A stretch of DNA of 64,000 bases from an uncultured Polaribacter sp. (GTDB lineage Bacteria > Bacteroidota > Bacteroidia > Flavobacteriales > Flavobacteriaceae): assembly GCF_947497125.1 (NCBI RefSeq), contig NZ_CANMFI010000003.1:1-64000 (forward strand). Direction: 5' to 3'. This document shows, in pieces, positions 27,597-36,541 of the stretch (its first letter is position 1; each line of letters opens with the position of its first letter). Under the pieces are notes generated by a model. The model saw only the letters and a program-made list of their open reading frames with translations. It had not been told where the DNA came from and did not search any database. The position numbers and the translations under genes were made by a program.

Positions 27597-30500
27597 ATGC
27601 TTAAAAACAATTCAATTAGAAAATTTATCTTGAGCTTTTTATTGTTTGCATCTTTTGGTGCTTTTTCACAACAAAAAGTAACAGGTAAAGTAACGGATGA
27701 AGGTCAAGGAGGAGGAATTCCTCAAGTGAACATTCAAATTAAAGGAACCACAATTGGTGCCGCAACAGATTTTGATGGTAATTTTTCAATTACCACAAAA
27801 AATGCCACAGACATTCTTGTCTTTAGTTATTTAGGCTATAAGACACAAGAAATTACCGTTGGTAGTAAGACAGTAATTAACGTACAGATGGTAGAAGATG
27901 CTAGTTCTTTAGAAGAAATAGTAGTTGTAGGTTATGGTACTCGTAAAAAGAGTCATTTAACTGGTGCTATTGCTAAAGTAGGTGGTGAAGCTGTTGCAGC
28001 TATTCAAGCGGCTCGTGTCGATGATGCATTGGCAGGAAAGTTATCAGGGGTTTTAATTCAGAATCAAGATGGTTCTCCAGGTGCAGCTCCAAAAATTCAA
28101 ATTAGAGCAGCTTCTTCTGTTTCAGGAGCTTCAAACCCTTTAATAGTTGTAGATGGTTATCCTATTTCTGGAGGTATCGAAACTGTGAATCCAAATGATA
28201 TTCAAAGTTTAGAAATATTAAAAGATGCTGCTTCTGCTGCTATTTATGGTTCTAGAGGTGCAAACGGAGTTGTTTTAGTTACTACTAAAAAAGGAAAGTC
28301 TGGTAAAGCTAGCTTTAGTTATAATGCATACACAAGTGTTTCTAGTAAGTACAGAGACAATATACTTATGTCTGGCCAAGAATGGGCAGCTCATGCAAGA
28401 TCAGAAATTGCTGCAGGTAATTGGGATCTTACTCAAATTGATCCAGATTTTGTAGAATATAGATTAAATGCCTACGAAAACTCTCCAGGTTCTATTAGTC
28501 CAGAAGACTGGCTTTTTCAAAATGGATTTTCATCAAGTCACGATTTTAGTGTAAGCGGTGGATCTGAAGATGTTAAAGTTTTTGCTTCTATAGGTTATCA
28601 AGACATAGAAGGTGTTGTAATTACTCAAGCTTACGAAAGATTAAACGCACGTTTAAATGTAGATGCAAATCTCGGAGATAAGTTTAAAGCAGGAGTAAGT
28701 TTTAATGGTTTTGTATCTGACAGAGATATTTTAGGTCATGATATGAGAGATTTATTAAGAGCTACACCTGTTTCTCCTATATATCATACTGCAGAGTCTA
28801 TCGCGTTTGTACAAGCTTTAGATGCTGAAGCACAAAGTTTAGGCCTTGCTGCTTTTGACAATGGATATAGAGGTTCTGGTTATGAAGCAAATAGTATTTA
28901 TACTCTAGAGCCAGGTATGGCTGCACAAGATTGGCATTATGGTAGAGCTAACAATGGTATTGGTGGTTCTGGTGATGCAGGTCCTGCAGCAAAACTTGAC
29001 AATACTGATGCTTGGGAAAAAACTTTTTTTGGTAACGTAAGCTCTTATTTACAATACCAAATTATAGAAGGCTTAAACATAAAGACTGTTTTAGGTGGGG
29101 ATTTTAGAGACACACAAGCATATCGTCATAGATTGATTGGTTTTGACTCTAGAGCAAGAACATCTCAAACTTACAGAGACCAATACGATTTAAAAGTTTC
29201 TTCTGTTTTAAGTGAAACTACTTTAAACTACTCAAAAGAAATAGGGAATCATGATATATCTGCCGTAGTTGGTGTAGAATTTCAAACGACTTCTTATAGA
29301 GGAACAAACATAGATGGTAATAATGTGCCAGATGAAGCGATCCTTAATTATAATTTATTTACTCCGGCAGACTTAACTGTAACCGAAAGAAATGAAACTA
29401 GAGCAAGAGAAAGTGTATTTGGTAGAGTAAACTACGCATATAACGATAAATATTTAGCATCTGTTTCATTAAGAAGAGATGGTAGTTCTCAGTTCGGTTC
29501 TAACAAAAGATATGCAACTTTTCCTGCAGTTTCTTTAGGGTGGAATGCTCATAACGAAGCTTTTTTAGAAAATAATGAGGTTTTAAGTAAGTTAAAATTA
29601 AGAGCAAGTACTGGATCTTTAGGTACTACTTCTTTTTTAGGATCTTATGATGCTTTAAGTCTTTTAAGCCCATCGGCAACAATAGATGGTACAGGGTTTT
29701 TAATACCAACTAATGTTGCAAATGCTGATTTAACTTGGCAAACAAACACAGAGACTAATTATGGTATAGACTTTGGTTTTTTAAATAATCGTTTTACTAT
29801 GGGTGTAGATTACTATACTTCTAATATCGAAAATATTCTATTAGCAAAAAGCGTTTCTCAATTACATGGTACAGATAATGTAGTTTTAAATGCCGGAGAT
29901 ATTCAAAGTTTTGGTTTAGAATTTGAATTCGGAGCTAACTTAATTAGAAAAGATGATTTTTCTTGGAATATGGCAGCTAACCTATCTACAGTAAATACAG
30001 AAATTAAAGACTTAGATGGTTTAGATGAATTGCCTCAAGTAATTCACGGACAAAGTGGTAGAGGTGCAGTATTTAGAAACTATGTTGGAGGTCAAATTGG
30101 TGAAATGTGGGGATTAGAGACTACAGGTGAAGTTGAAATGATTTACTTAGAAGATGGTACAAGAAGCCCGAACAACCAAACAGGAGAATCTTATGTTGTT
30201 GACCAAAATGGAGACGGTATAATAGATAGAACAAAATCTGTTGAAGATGGAGGTGATTTAGTTAAGATAGGGCAAAACACACCAGATTTTTACTGGGGTA
30301 TGAGTCATAATTTAGCATACAAAAATTTTGACATGTCTATTCAAATTCAAGGTTCACAAGGAGCAGAAGTTTACAATGTAGATCCACTTTATTATGGCTC
30401 TCAATGGGGAGGTAGATTAGTAGATAGCTTTGATGCAAATGGTGATGGAATTGCAGATCATAATGGATTACACTACGAGCGTAATAGAAACCAGACTGAT

Positions 30501-30764
30501 GCAACAATTCAAGATGCTTCATACATAGCAGTAAGAAACTTAACAATTGGGTATACTCTTGATGCTGATATAGCTAACAAAATAGGTTTAAGTTCTGTAA
30601 GATTATATGGTGCTGCTTCTAACTTATTATATATCATGGGAGATGATTATACATCATATAACCCAGAAGGTACAAACACTACAGATCCAACAATTTATGG
30701 TGCTCAAGTTGGTGCAAGTCCAATTGTAAGAAGTTTTACTTTAGGTTTAAATGTTAACTTTTAA
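27597..30764 (+). CDS. SusC/RagA TonB-dependent receptor (pair 2)
   Basis: Outer-membrane TonB-dependent importer of 1055 aa. Signal peptide (FASFGAFSQQ), carboxypeptidase-D-like domain (KVTGKVTDEGQGGGIPQVNI), TonB box region EEIVVVGYGTRKKSHLTG, plug (NDIQSLEILKDAASAAIYGS, GANGVVLVTTKKG), and a barrel ending SFTLGLNVNF. The TonB-box segment is nearly the same as in pair 1, but the barrel differs, so the ligand may differ in size or M/G content. It is the only PUL transcription unit on the plus strand and carries the longest operator array. Confidence 0.96.
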   Translation: MLKNNSIRKFILSFLLFASFGAFSQQKVTGKVTDEGQGGGIPQVNIQIKGTTIGAATDFDGNFSITTKNATDILVFSYLGYKTQEITVGSKTVINVQMVEDASSLEEIVVVGYGTRKKSHLTGAIAKVGGEAVAAIQAARVDDALAGKLSGVLIQNQDGSPGAAPKIQIRAASSVSGASNPLIVVDGYPISGGIETVNPNDIQSLEILKDAASAAIYGSRGANGVVLVTTKKGKSGKASFSYNAYTSVSSKYRDNILMSGQEWAAHARSEIAAGNWDLTQIDPDFVEYRLNAYENSPGSISPEDWLFQNGFSSSHDFSVSGGSEDVKVFASIGYQDIEGVVITQAYERLNARLNVDANLGDKFKAGVSFNGFVSDRDILGHDMRDLLRATPVSPIYHTAESIAFVQALDAEAQSLGLAAFDNGYRGSGYEANSIYTLEPGMAAQDWHYGRANNGIGGSGDAGPAAKLDNTDAWEKTFFGNVSSYLQYQIIEGLNIKTVLGGDFRDTQAYRHRLIGFDSRARTSQTYRDQYDLKVSSVLSETTLNYSKEIGNHDISAVVGVEFQTTSYRGTNIDGNNVPDEAILNYNLFTPADLTVTERNETRARESVFGRVNYAYNDKYLASVSLRRDGSSQFGSNKRYATFPAVSLGWNAHNEAFLENNEVLSKLKLRASTGSLGTTSFLGSYDALSLLSPSATIDGTGFLIPTNVANADLTWQTNTETNYGIDFGFLNNRFTMGVDYYTSNIENILLAKSVSQLHGTDNVVLNAGDIQSFGLEFEFGANLIRKDDFSWNMAANLSTVNTEIKDLDGLDELPQVIHGQSGRGAVFRNYVGGQIGEMWGLETTGEVEMIYLEDGTRSPNNQTGESYVVDQNGDGIIDRTKSVEDGGDLVKIGQNTPDFYWGMSHNLAYKNFDMSIQIQGSQGAEVYNVDPLYYGSQWGGRLVDSFDANGDGIADHNGLHYERNRNQTDATIQDASYIAVRNLTIGYTLDADIANKIGLSSVRLYGAASNLLYIMGDDYTSYNPEGTNTTDPTIYGAQVGASPIVRSFTLGLNVNF

Positions 30765-30775
30765 AAAGAATAAAA

Positions 30776-32107
30776 ATGAAAAATAAATATATAAAATTAT
30801 TAGGATTATTGTTGATTGTTTCAGCATGTTCTACAGATTTAGATCAATCTCCACCAAATATTGCAAATGCAGATTCTTTAACAGACTTTTCAGGAGTTTT
30901 AAATGCAGCATATTACTACCAATTAGGTACTGTTACTCCAATGGCTGTTATGGGCGAGTTTAGATCAGACAATGCTTTTATGTTTGAAGAGCCTTACACA
31001 GAGTTTGATGAGTATGATAATGGGTTAACAACTATGGAAGATCAGTTTTTTCTTCCATTTTATAAGGCTTCATTTAAGTCTATATTAAGTGCAAATAACG
31101 TAATTATAAATTCTACTTCTAATGATGATATCGCAGAAGCAAAATTTTTAAGAGCCTTATCATATTTTAAATTGGTACAAGTTTTTGGAGATGTACCTGT
31201 TAATTTATCTGATGCACCAAGTTTTAATGATCCTTCAATATATGAAAGACAACCAAAAACAACTATTTATAATGATGTTATCATTCCAGATTTAACAGCA
31301 GCAATTGCCGCTTTAGATAACTCAAACTTATCAAGAGCTTCTAAAATTGCTTCACAAGCATTATTAGGTAAAGTATATGCAGCAATGGGTAACTATACTT
31401 TAGCAGAACCAATACTTGCTACTGTTTTAAGTTCAGCGGCTGGTGCAGGTGTAAGTTTAAAAACAAACTTTAGTGAAGTTGTTGGCGCTGCTAATGAAGG
31501 AAACTCTGAAATTATATACGCTACAAGAATAACTGGTTCTATAACCGATGAATATACTTATGCTTCTGATTTCTGGAACTGGTTTGTAGGTGATGATTCT
31601 AAGTCAGATTTCCCTGTAGATCAAGATTTAGTTGCTGCTTTTGATGCTAGTGATGCTAACGGAGGAGGTACAGATTTAAGAAGAGAATTTACTCTTAGTA
31701 CAGACGGTAAGACAGCAGTAAAGTACCCAAAAACAGGTGGTTTAGGGACAGAACATGATTGGATTGACATTAGATTGGCAGATATTATTTTATTACATGC
31801 CGAAGCTGCTAATGCAAACGGTACTGCAGCATCAACTGTTTTGCCTTTATTAGATCCTATTAGAACTAGAGCAGGTTTAACAAGTCTTACAGGTACAGTA
31901 ACTTCACAAGCAGATGTTGCTCAGGCAATTGCTAATGAAAGAAGATTAGAATTAGCTTTTGAAGGTCACAGATGGTTCGATTTAGTTAGAACTGGTATGG
32001 CTCAATCTGAATTAGGTTTTTCAGATGCTAACTATTTAGTTTTCCCGATTCCTGTTTCTGAAATTTTAGTTACAAACGGAGTAATCACGCAAAATGCAGG
32101 TTACTAA
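30776..32107 (+). CDS. SusD/RagB-family lipoprotein (pair 2)
   Basis: Surface glycan-binding lid protein of 443 aa, 11 bp after its susC. The lipobox is LIVSAC, followed by STDLDQSPPNIANADSL. TPR-like helices (AEAKFLRALSYFKLVQVFGDVPV) and the C-terminal ERRLELAFEGHRWFDLVRTGMA identify the SusD family. It is shorter than the first SusD (480 aa). A strong terminator closes the two-gene operon. No third surface protein follows here, in contrast to pair 1. Confidence 0.95.
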   Translation: MKNKYIKLLGLLLIVSACSTDLDQSPPNIANADSLTDFSGVLNAAYYYQLGTVTPMAVMGEFRSDNAFMFEEPYTEFDEYDNGLTTMEDQFFLPFYKASFKSILSANNVIINSTSNDDIAEAKFLRALSYFKLVQVFGDVPVNLSDAPSFNDPSIYERQPKTTIYNDVIIPDLTAAIAALDNSNLSRASKIASQALLGKVYAAMGNYTLAEPILATVLSSAAGAGVSLKTNFSEVVGAANEGNSEIIYATRITGSITDEYTYASDFWNWFVGDDSKSDFPVDQDLVAAFDASDANGGGTDLRREFTLSTDGKTAVKYPKTGGLGTEHDWIDIRLADIILLHAEAANANGTAASTVLPLLDPIRTRAGLTSLTGTVTSQADVAQAIANERRLELAFEGHRWFDLVRTGMAQSELGFSDANYLVFPIPVSEILVTNGVITQNAGY

Positions 32108-32134
32108 AAAATAAATATTTGAATTTAGTTTTGA

Positions 32135-32171
32135 ATGGGCTTACAACAAAATGTTGTAGGCCCATTTTTTA
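32135..32171 (+). terminator. Terminator of susCD pair 2
   Basis: Stem ATGGGCTTACAACA/TGTTGTAGGCCCAT, with one T-G pair, followed by a T run. Confidence 0.93.
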
Positions 32172-32289
32172 TTACTATAAATCAACAGCCAATTAGTTAT
32201 TGCTAGCGCCTCTTTTGTTATGATTAAACAGTTGTTTTAAGGCTTTATTTTAGTATTGATAGACTTGTTAACTACTGTTGTGGTTACAA

Positions 32290-32321
32290 AAAAAAAGTCT
32301 TTTTAATCTTGTGAAAAGACT
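32290..32321 (-). terminator. Terminator of the gntK-gnd to PL7 operon
   Basis: Inverted repeat AGTCTTTT/AAAAGACT with a run of T on the minus strand, 60 bp after the PL7 stop codon. Confidence 0.75.
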
Positions 32322-32380
32322 AAAAAAACTTTGATTTTTTAGATTGTATTTAAATTATTTATTGAGTGATTAATAAATAT

Positions 32381-33439
32381 TTATTCATTAGGATTTGTAC
32401 CGGCACCCACAGTAGCTTCTTTAAACCAAACTTCGGCATAGCAGCCATTAGCATATTGCTTAGCTATATTTCCATTGTAAGTTTCAGAGCCAGTACTCCA
32501 AACAATATTATCTTCGGGGTTTTTACCGTTAGTTTGGTTGTATGCACCTTGTTTAAAATACTGAATCTCTCCTGCATAGGCATTTTTACGTTCTATACCA
32601 TCTCTTCCAATTGCAGCATATAAAGACCAAATTTGTTGAGGTATATCTGATTTTTTAGAAAAGTCTGATTTTAATAAATTCTTAGTGAATTTAACAGTGT
32701 CATGATTTTTGCTTGAAAAAGTAAGATACATCATTCCTTTATATACATTTATTGTATAGCTAAATTCTTCACCTAATTCAATCCCATCTTTTGGTTCTTC
32801 AGGAAATGTTGTTGCATTTGGTCCAACCACAGACATATCGTTTCCCCAAACAGCAGTAGAGTAGTCCCATCTTTTAGAATTATCTACTTTGGTATTAATT
32901 TCATAATTCCAAAAAACAGATCCTTTTTGATGACCAGGAAATTTCTTATAAAAAATCTTTATTGGTTCGTTTTCATGGCCTTCATCACTATGAATTTGCC
33001 CTACTACAACAGAGTAAGAGGCAGCTACTCTTGCGTCGCCAGAGGTAGATACGTGTTGTACTTTTAATGTACCCGTTAATTTACCACCTGTTTCTGGTAT
33101 CCAATGTTTTTTTTGACCCAATTCTGTTCTTGTGTTACTTGATGTTTTAGAGGTAATACCAGAATTGGGTGTTTTGTAAACTACCCAGTCTGTTTTTTCA
33201 TCGTTGGCAACATAAAAAAAATCTTTTTTATCAAATTTTATCAGCTCGTCAGAGTATTCACCATCTCCTAAAAGAATTTTCCATTTGTCCATAAATGGAA
33301 TAACATCACTAGGGTATTTGATGTTTGTTTGCTCTTTAGCAGGTGTGTTTTTCTTAGTATTAGTACAGCTATTTGTTAATATGCTTAAGCTTAATATCAA
33401 AGTAGATCTTAAGATTGTTTTAGTAATTATTAGTTTCAT
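32381..33439 (-). CDS. PL7 alginate lyase (lipoprotein, copy 1)
   Basis: Beta-jelly-roll endolytic alginate lyase of 352 aa with lipobox LTNSC (Cys25). The three PL7 signature regions are present: SNTRTELG (101-108), VVVGQIH with QIH at 148-150, and YFKQGAYNQ (294-302). An Ile in QIH is generally linked to acceptance of G-containing blocks, while Val is linked to polyM. It is the last gene of the seven-gene operon and is closely similar to the other PL7 in the same operon, so the two look like products of a local duplication. Confidence 0.95.
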   Translation of the reverse strand: MKLIITKTILRSTLILSLSILTNSCTNTKKNTPAKEQTNIKYPSDVIPFMDKWKILLGDGEYSDELIKFDKKDFFYVANDEKTDWVVYKTPNSGITSKTSSNTRTELGQKKHWIPETGGKLTGTLKVQHVSTSGDARVAASYSVVVGQIHSDEGHENEPIKIFYKKFPGHQKGSVFWNYEINTKVDNSKRWDYSTAVWGNDMSVVGPNATTFPEEPKDGIELGEEFSYTINVYKGMMYLTFSSKNHDTVKFTKNLLKSDFSKKSDIPQQIWSLYAAIGRDGIERKNAYAGEIQYFKQGAYNQTNGKNPEDNIVWSTGSETYNGNIAKQYANGCYAEVWFKEATVGAGTNPNE

Positions 33440-33468
33440 TTTTGCGTAAAATTAATTGTAAGTTTTTT

Positions 33469-33903
33469 TTAAAAATTACTTTCCTCTGCCATTTTTACAA
33501 CTCCTATAGTTAATATTATATTGGCAAATCTTCTTTGTTCTCCTGTTTGAATTATGAGAGTTGTATTTAAATCTCTAATTTTATCATAAAAAGCCCAACG
33601 CTCCATTTCATTCCAAGTTACATCTCCCAATAATTTTTTATAAGTATTGTGTATTTCTGCATTAGCTGCTGCAGGTTTTTCCATTACTGTGGCTCCTTGA
33701 ATAGGACAAATTTCTAAGATGCCTTTTAAAACGGTTAAAGAATCTAACAATCCTGGTTTAAAATTAAGATGAACAGTGGTTGCATTTTTACCAGCCATAG
33801 CTACAACAGGCAAATTGCCATCTGCAATTACAATTTGTGCAAAATGGCCAGATTTAGCAAGTACTTCTAAAATAGTTGGATGTATTACGGCAGTTTTTAG
33901 CAT
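33469..33903 (-). CDS. RbsD/FucU-type sugar mutarotase
   Basis: A 144-aa cytoplasmic protein of the RbsD/FucU family, which speeds interconversion of sugar anomers or pyranose and furanose forms. Signatures: SGHFAQIVIADGNLP near the start, with the catalytic Asp/His area, and a C-terminal AFYDKIRDLNTTLIIQTGEQRRFANIILTIGV that resembles FucU. The natural substrate cannot be read. In this operon it could act on a cyclic form of DEH, gluconate lactone or a related uronate. It lies between an SDR and a PL7 lyase. Confidence 0.88.
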   Translation of the reverse strand: MLKTAVIHPTILEVLAKSGHFAQIVIADGNLPVVAMAGKNATTVHLNFKPGLLDSLTVLKGILEICPIQGATVMEKPAAANAEIHNTYKKLLGDVTWNEMERWAFYDKIRDLNTTLIIQTGEQRRFANIILTIGVVKMAEESNF

Positions 33904-33922
33904 AAATTTAGTTTATCAGAAA

Positions 33923-34693
33923 TTACATATTGTAAACCCCACCGTTAATATCTAAAGTTGCACCTGTAATAAACCCATCGTATTCAGATGCTAAGTATAA
34001 AACAGCTCTTGCAACATCTGCAGCATTACCAGCTTTTTGAATAGGGATACCAGAAATTGTTTTAGCAGCCGACTCTTTGGTTGTGTGAGTATTATGAAAT
34101 GAAGTGCCAAGTATTAAACCTGGTGCAACAGCGTTTACTCGAGTACCTTGTGCACCTAATTCTGTAGAAAGAGCTCTTGTAAAGGTTAAAATAGCACCTT
34201 TACTTGTAGCATATACTAAAGAGCCAGGATGACCGCCTTTTCGTCCTGCTAGCGAAGCCAAATTAACAATGCTACTATGTTTATTTTTTGCTAAATATGG
34301 TGTTGCAGCTTTGGTTACAAATAACATAGACGTCATATTTACATCCATAACTTTGTGCCAAAAATCTGCCTCCATTTCATGTAGCATTTTTCTAGCGACT
34401 AAAGATCCGGCGTTATTTATTAAAATATCTAAACCACCTAAAAAGCTAACGGTTTTTTCTACAAGGTTAATTGCATCTGCTTCCTTTGTTAGATCGCCAC
34501 TTATAGCTATTGCTTTAACGCCATTTTTTAGTGCGTATTTTTTAAGTTGATTTGCGTTAGTTGCACTAGAAAAATAATGAATTGCAACATGAGCTCCCTG
34601 ATCGATAAAATGTTGTGTAATTGCCTCTCCTATTCCTTGTGCACCTGCAGTTATTAGTACCTTTTTTCCGGCTAGTTTGTTATTGTTTTTCAT
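33923..34693 (-). CDS. SDR oxidoreductase (second in the locus)
   Basis: Classical short-chain dehydrogenase of 256 aa. The cofactor site is TAGAQGIG, then NNAGS, and the catalytic motif is YATSKGAILTFTRALS. The C-terminal end is DINGGVYNM. Like the 10.1 kb SDR it may reduce DEH, but its sequence differs in the cofactor loop (AIHYFSSATNANQ) and substrate loop (LILGTSFHNTHTTKESA). In an operon with gluconokinase and 6-phosphogluconate dehydrogenase it could instead oxidise or reduce an aldonate. I cannot decide between these. Confidence 0.85.
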   Translation of the reverse strand: MKNNNKLAGKKVLITAGAQGIGEAITQHFIDQGAHVAIHYFSSATNANQLKKYALKNGVKAIAISGDLTKEADAINLVEKTVSFLGGLDILINNAGSLVARKMLHEMEADFWHKVMDVNMTSMLFVTKAATPYLAKNKHSSIVNLASLAGRKGGHPGSLVYATSKGAILTFTRALSTELGAQGTRVNAVAPGLILGTSFHNTHTTKESAAKTISGIPIQKAGNAADVARAVLYLASEYDGFITGATLDINGGVYNM

Positions 34694-34701
34694 TTGTTTT
34701 T

Positions 34702-35802
34702 TTATTTTTTGTGTAAATCATTTTTAGCAAAATAACCATCATTAGATACTGCCTCTTTACTAATTTTTAAACTTGCTTTTTTAAACCAAACCTCTGCATA
34801 ATTACCATCTTTGTATTGTTTTTCGATGTCTCCATTATGAGTTTCTGCACCAGAACACCAGTTTTTATTAACTGATGGCGATTTTCCGTTTGTTTGATTG
34901 TAACATCCTAATTTAAAAAAACATCCTTCGCCTTTGTATGCGTTTTTTTTCTCTAATCCGTTTTGGCCTATTGGTACAAAAAGTTTTTGTGTTTGTGCGG
35001 GTATGCTTTTAGGATTTGTATATTCTGATGCGATTAAGTTTTTTGTAAAAGTCTTTGTTTCATGTTCTGGACTAGAAAATATTAATGTCATAATGCCGTC
35101 TTTAACATTTACTTCATAACTAAATTCTTCTCCAAGTTTAATGCCTTCTGTTGGTTCTTCTGGCGGAGTGTTGGCATTAGAACCAACTACAGAAAAATCA
35201 TTGCCCCAAACTGCAGTAGAAAAATCCCACCTTAATGAATTGTCTTCTCCGGCTGTATTAATTTCATAATGCCAGAAAACAGAGCCTTTTGTATGACCAG
35301 GATAAATTTTATAGAATATTTTTAGCGGTTCGTTTTCATGATTATCGGCACTGTGTATTTGCCCAACAACAACCGAATGCGAAGCGGCTACAGTTTCATC
35401 TCCAGTTGCAGAAACATTCATTACTTTTAAAGTTGCTGTTAACTTGTCATTGGCTGTTTCTGGATACCATTTTTTTGCTTGCGCCAATTCTGTTCTTGTA
35501 TTGTTTGATGTACCATGAGTATCTCCGCCATTTGGCGATTTAAAGACCACCCAATCTCCTTGAGTATCCGTCGTGGTATAAAAGTAATTTTTATCTTCAA
35601 AATTATTTGCAATTCCAACGTTAGCTGCGTTGCCTAAAATTAATTTCCAATGATCAAAAAAGGGAATAACATTGCTAGCATACATTGTTTTCTCTTCATT
35701 TTTTTCTTCACTTTTTTTTGTTTTTTGTTTACAATTACTAAATGTTATAAGTAGGCCAAAAAGCAATACATAAAGAATACGTTTAGTGTTTAAAATTTTC
35801 AT
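34702..35802 (-). CDS. PL7 alginate lyase (lipoprotein, copy 2)
   Basis: Paralogue of the PL7 at 32.4 kb, 366 aa, lipobox TFSNC (Cys24). Signatures SNNTRTELAQ (99-108), QIH at 148-150 and FFKLGCYNQ (295-303) are intact. It differs by a short C-terminal tail (KISKEAVSNDGYFAKNDLHKK) that the other copy lacks. Both lyases would be anchored in the outer membrane and cut polymer into pieces for the SusCD importers. Confidence 0.95.
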   Translation of the reverse strand: MKILNTKRILYVLLFGLLITFSNCKQKTKKSEEKNEEKTMYASNVIPFFDHWKLILGNAANVGIANNFEDKNYFYTTTDTQGDWVVFKSPNGGDTHGTSNNTRTELAQAKKWYPETANDKLTATLKVMNVSATGDETVAASHSVVVGQIHSADNHENEPLKIFYKIYPGHTKGSVFWHYEINTAGEDNSLRWDFSTAVWGNDFSVVGSNANTPPEEPTEGIKLGEEFSYEVNVKDGIMTLIFSSPEHETKTFTKNLIASEYTNPKSIPAQTQKLFVPIGQNGLEKKNAYKGEGCFFKLGCYNQTNGKSPSVNKNWCSGAETHNGDIEKQYKDGNYAEVWFKKASLKISKEAVSNDGYFAKNDLHKK

Positions 35803-35814
35803 ATTGTGTTTGTT

Positions 35815-36516
35815 TTAGTTGTTGTTTTCTATGTAATTAGATAATTTATAAAAATGTTTTTTCATCATTTCTGATGCTAAAATTTCATCATTTGCTTCAA
35901 TAGCTAGGTAAATATCCTCGTGCTTTTTAATTTCGGTTACTACTTTATCACCCTCACAAACGTCGCCTCTTTCGTAAGTAGATAGTATCGGAGGTGTTAT
36001 TAATAACATTAAAGAAACCATTGTGTTATTTTTACTAGCTTTTGCAATTGCCAAATGAAATAGTAGGTCTTCTTCTAAATAATCATCACCAATAGTTATT
36101 TTTGCTTTAAAGGCATTTAAGGCTTCTTTAATTCGAATTAAATCATCAGTTGTTCTTCTTTGTGCGGCTAATTTTACTATTTTAAGCTCTAGAGAAATTC
36201 TTGTTTCTGCTAATTCTTTAAAAGAGGGGCCGTTTAAAGCGATAATTTCATCAACAATACCATTAAAACCTGTTAAACCTATTGCTAAAATGGTACCGCT
36301 TTGAGACATCGATTTAACAACACCATAAAATTCTAATTTTCTAATTGCCTCTCTAATATGATTTCTTTTAACGTCAAATTTTTCAGACATTACTCTTTCA
36401 GAAGGTAATTTATCTCCACGTTCTAAATTTTTACTATTGATAAGATTTTTAATCTTAAAAATAATTTCATTTTGTAAAATTTTAGTTGTGCTATTGTCTA
36501 TTAAACTAATTTTCAT
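35815..36516 (-). CDS. FadR-type GntR regulator of the alginate locus (copy 2)
   Basis: A 233-aa paralogue of the regulator at 12.3 kb. The winged helix reads KLPSERVMSEKFDVKRNHIR, and the FCD domain keeps EEDLLFHLAIAKASKN. The recognition helix differs (FDVKRNHIREAI versus FEVSRSSIREAI), so the two may prefer slightly different operator variants. It lies inside the operon controlled by the operator at 39762, so it would be autoregulated if it binds that site. Confidence 0.9.
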   Translation of the reverse strand: MKISLIDNSTTKILQNEIIFKIKNLINSKNLERGDKLPSERVMSEKFDVKRNHIREAIRKLEFYGVVKSMSQSGTILAIGLTGFNGIVDEIIALNGPSFKELAETRISLELKIVKLAAQRRTTDDLIRIKEALNAFKAKITIGDDYLEEDLLFHLAIAKASKNNTMVSLMLLITPPILSTYERGDVCEGDKVVTEIKKHEDIYLAIEANDEILASEMMKKHFYKLSNYIENNN

Positions 36517-36541
36517 GAATAATTTTTTTTAATTAATATTT

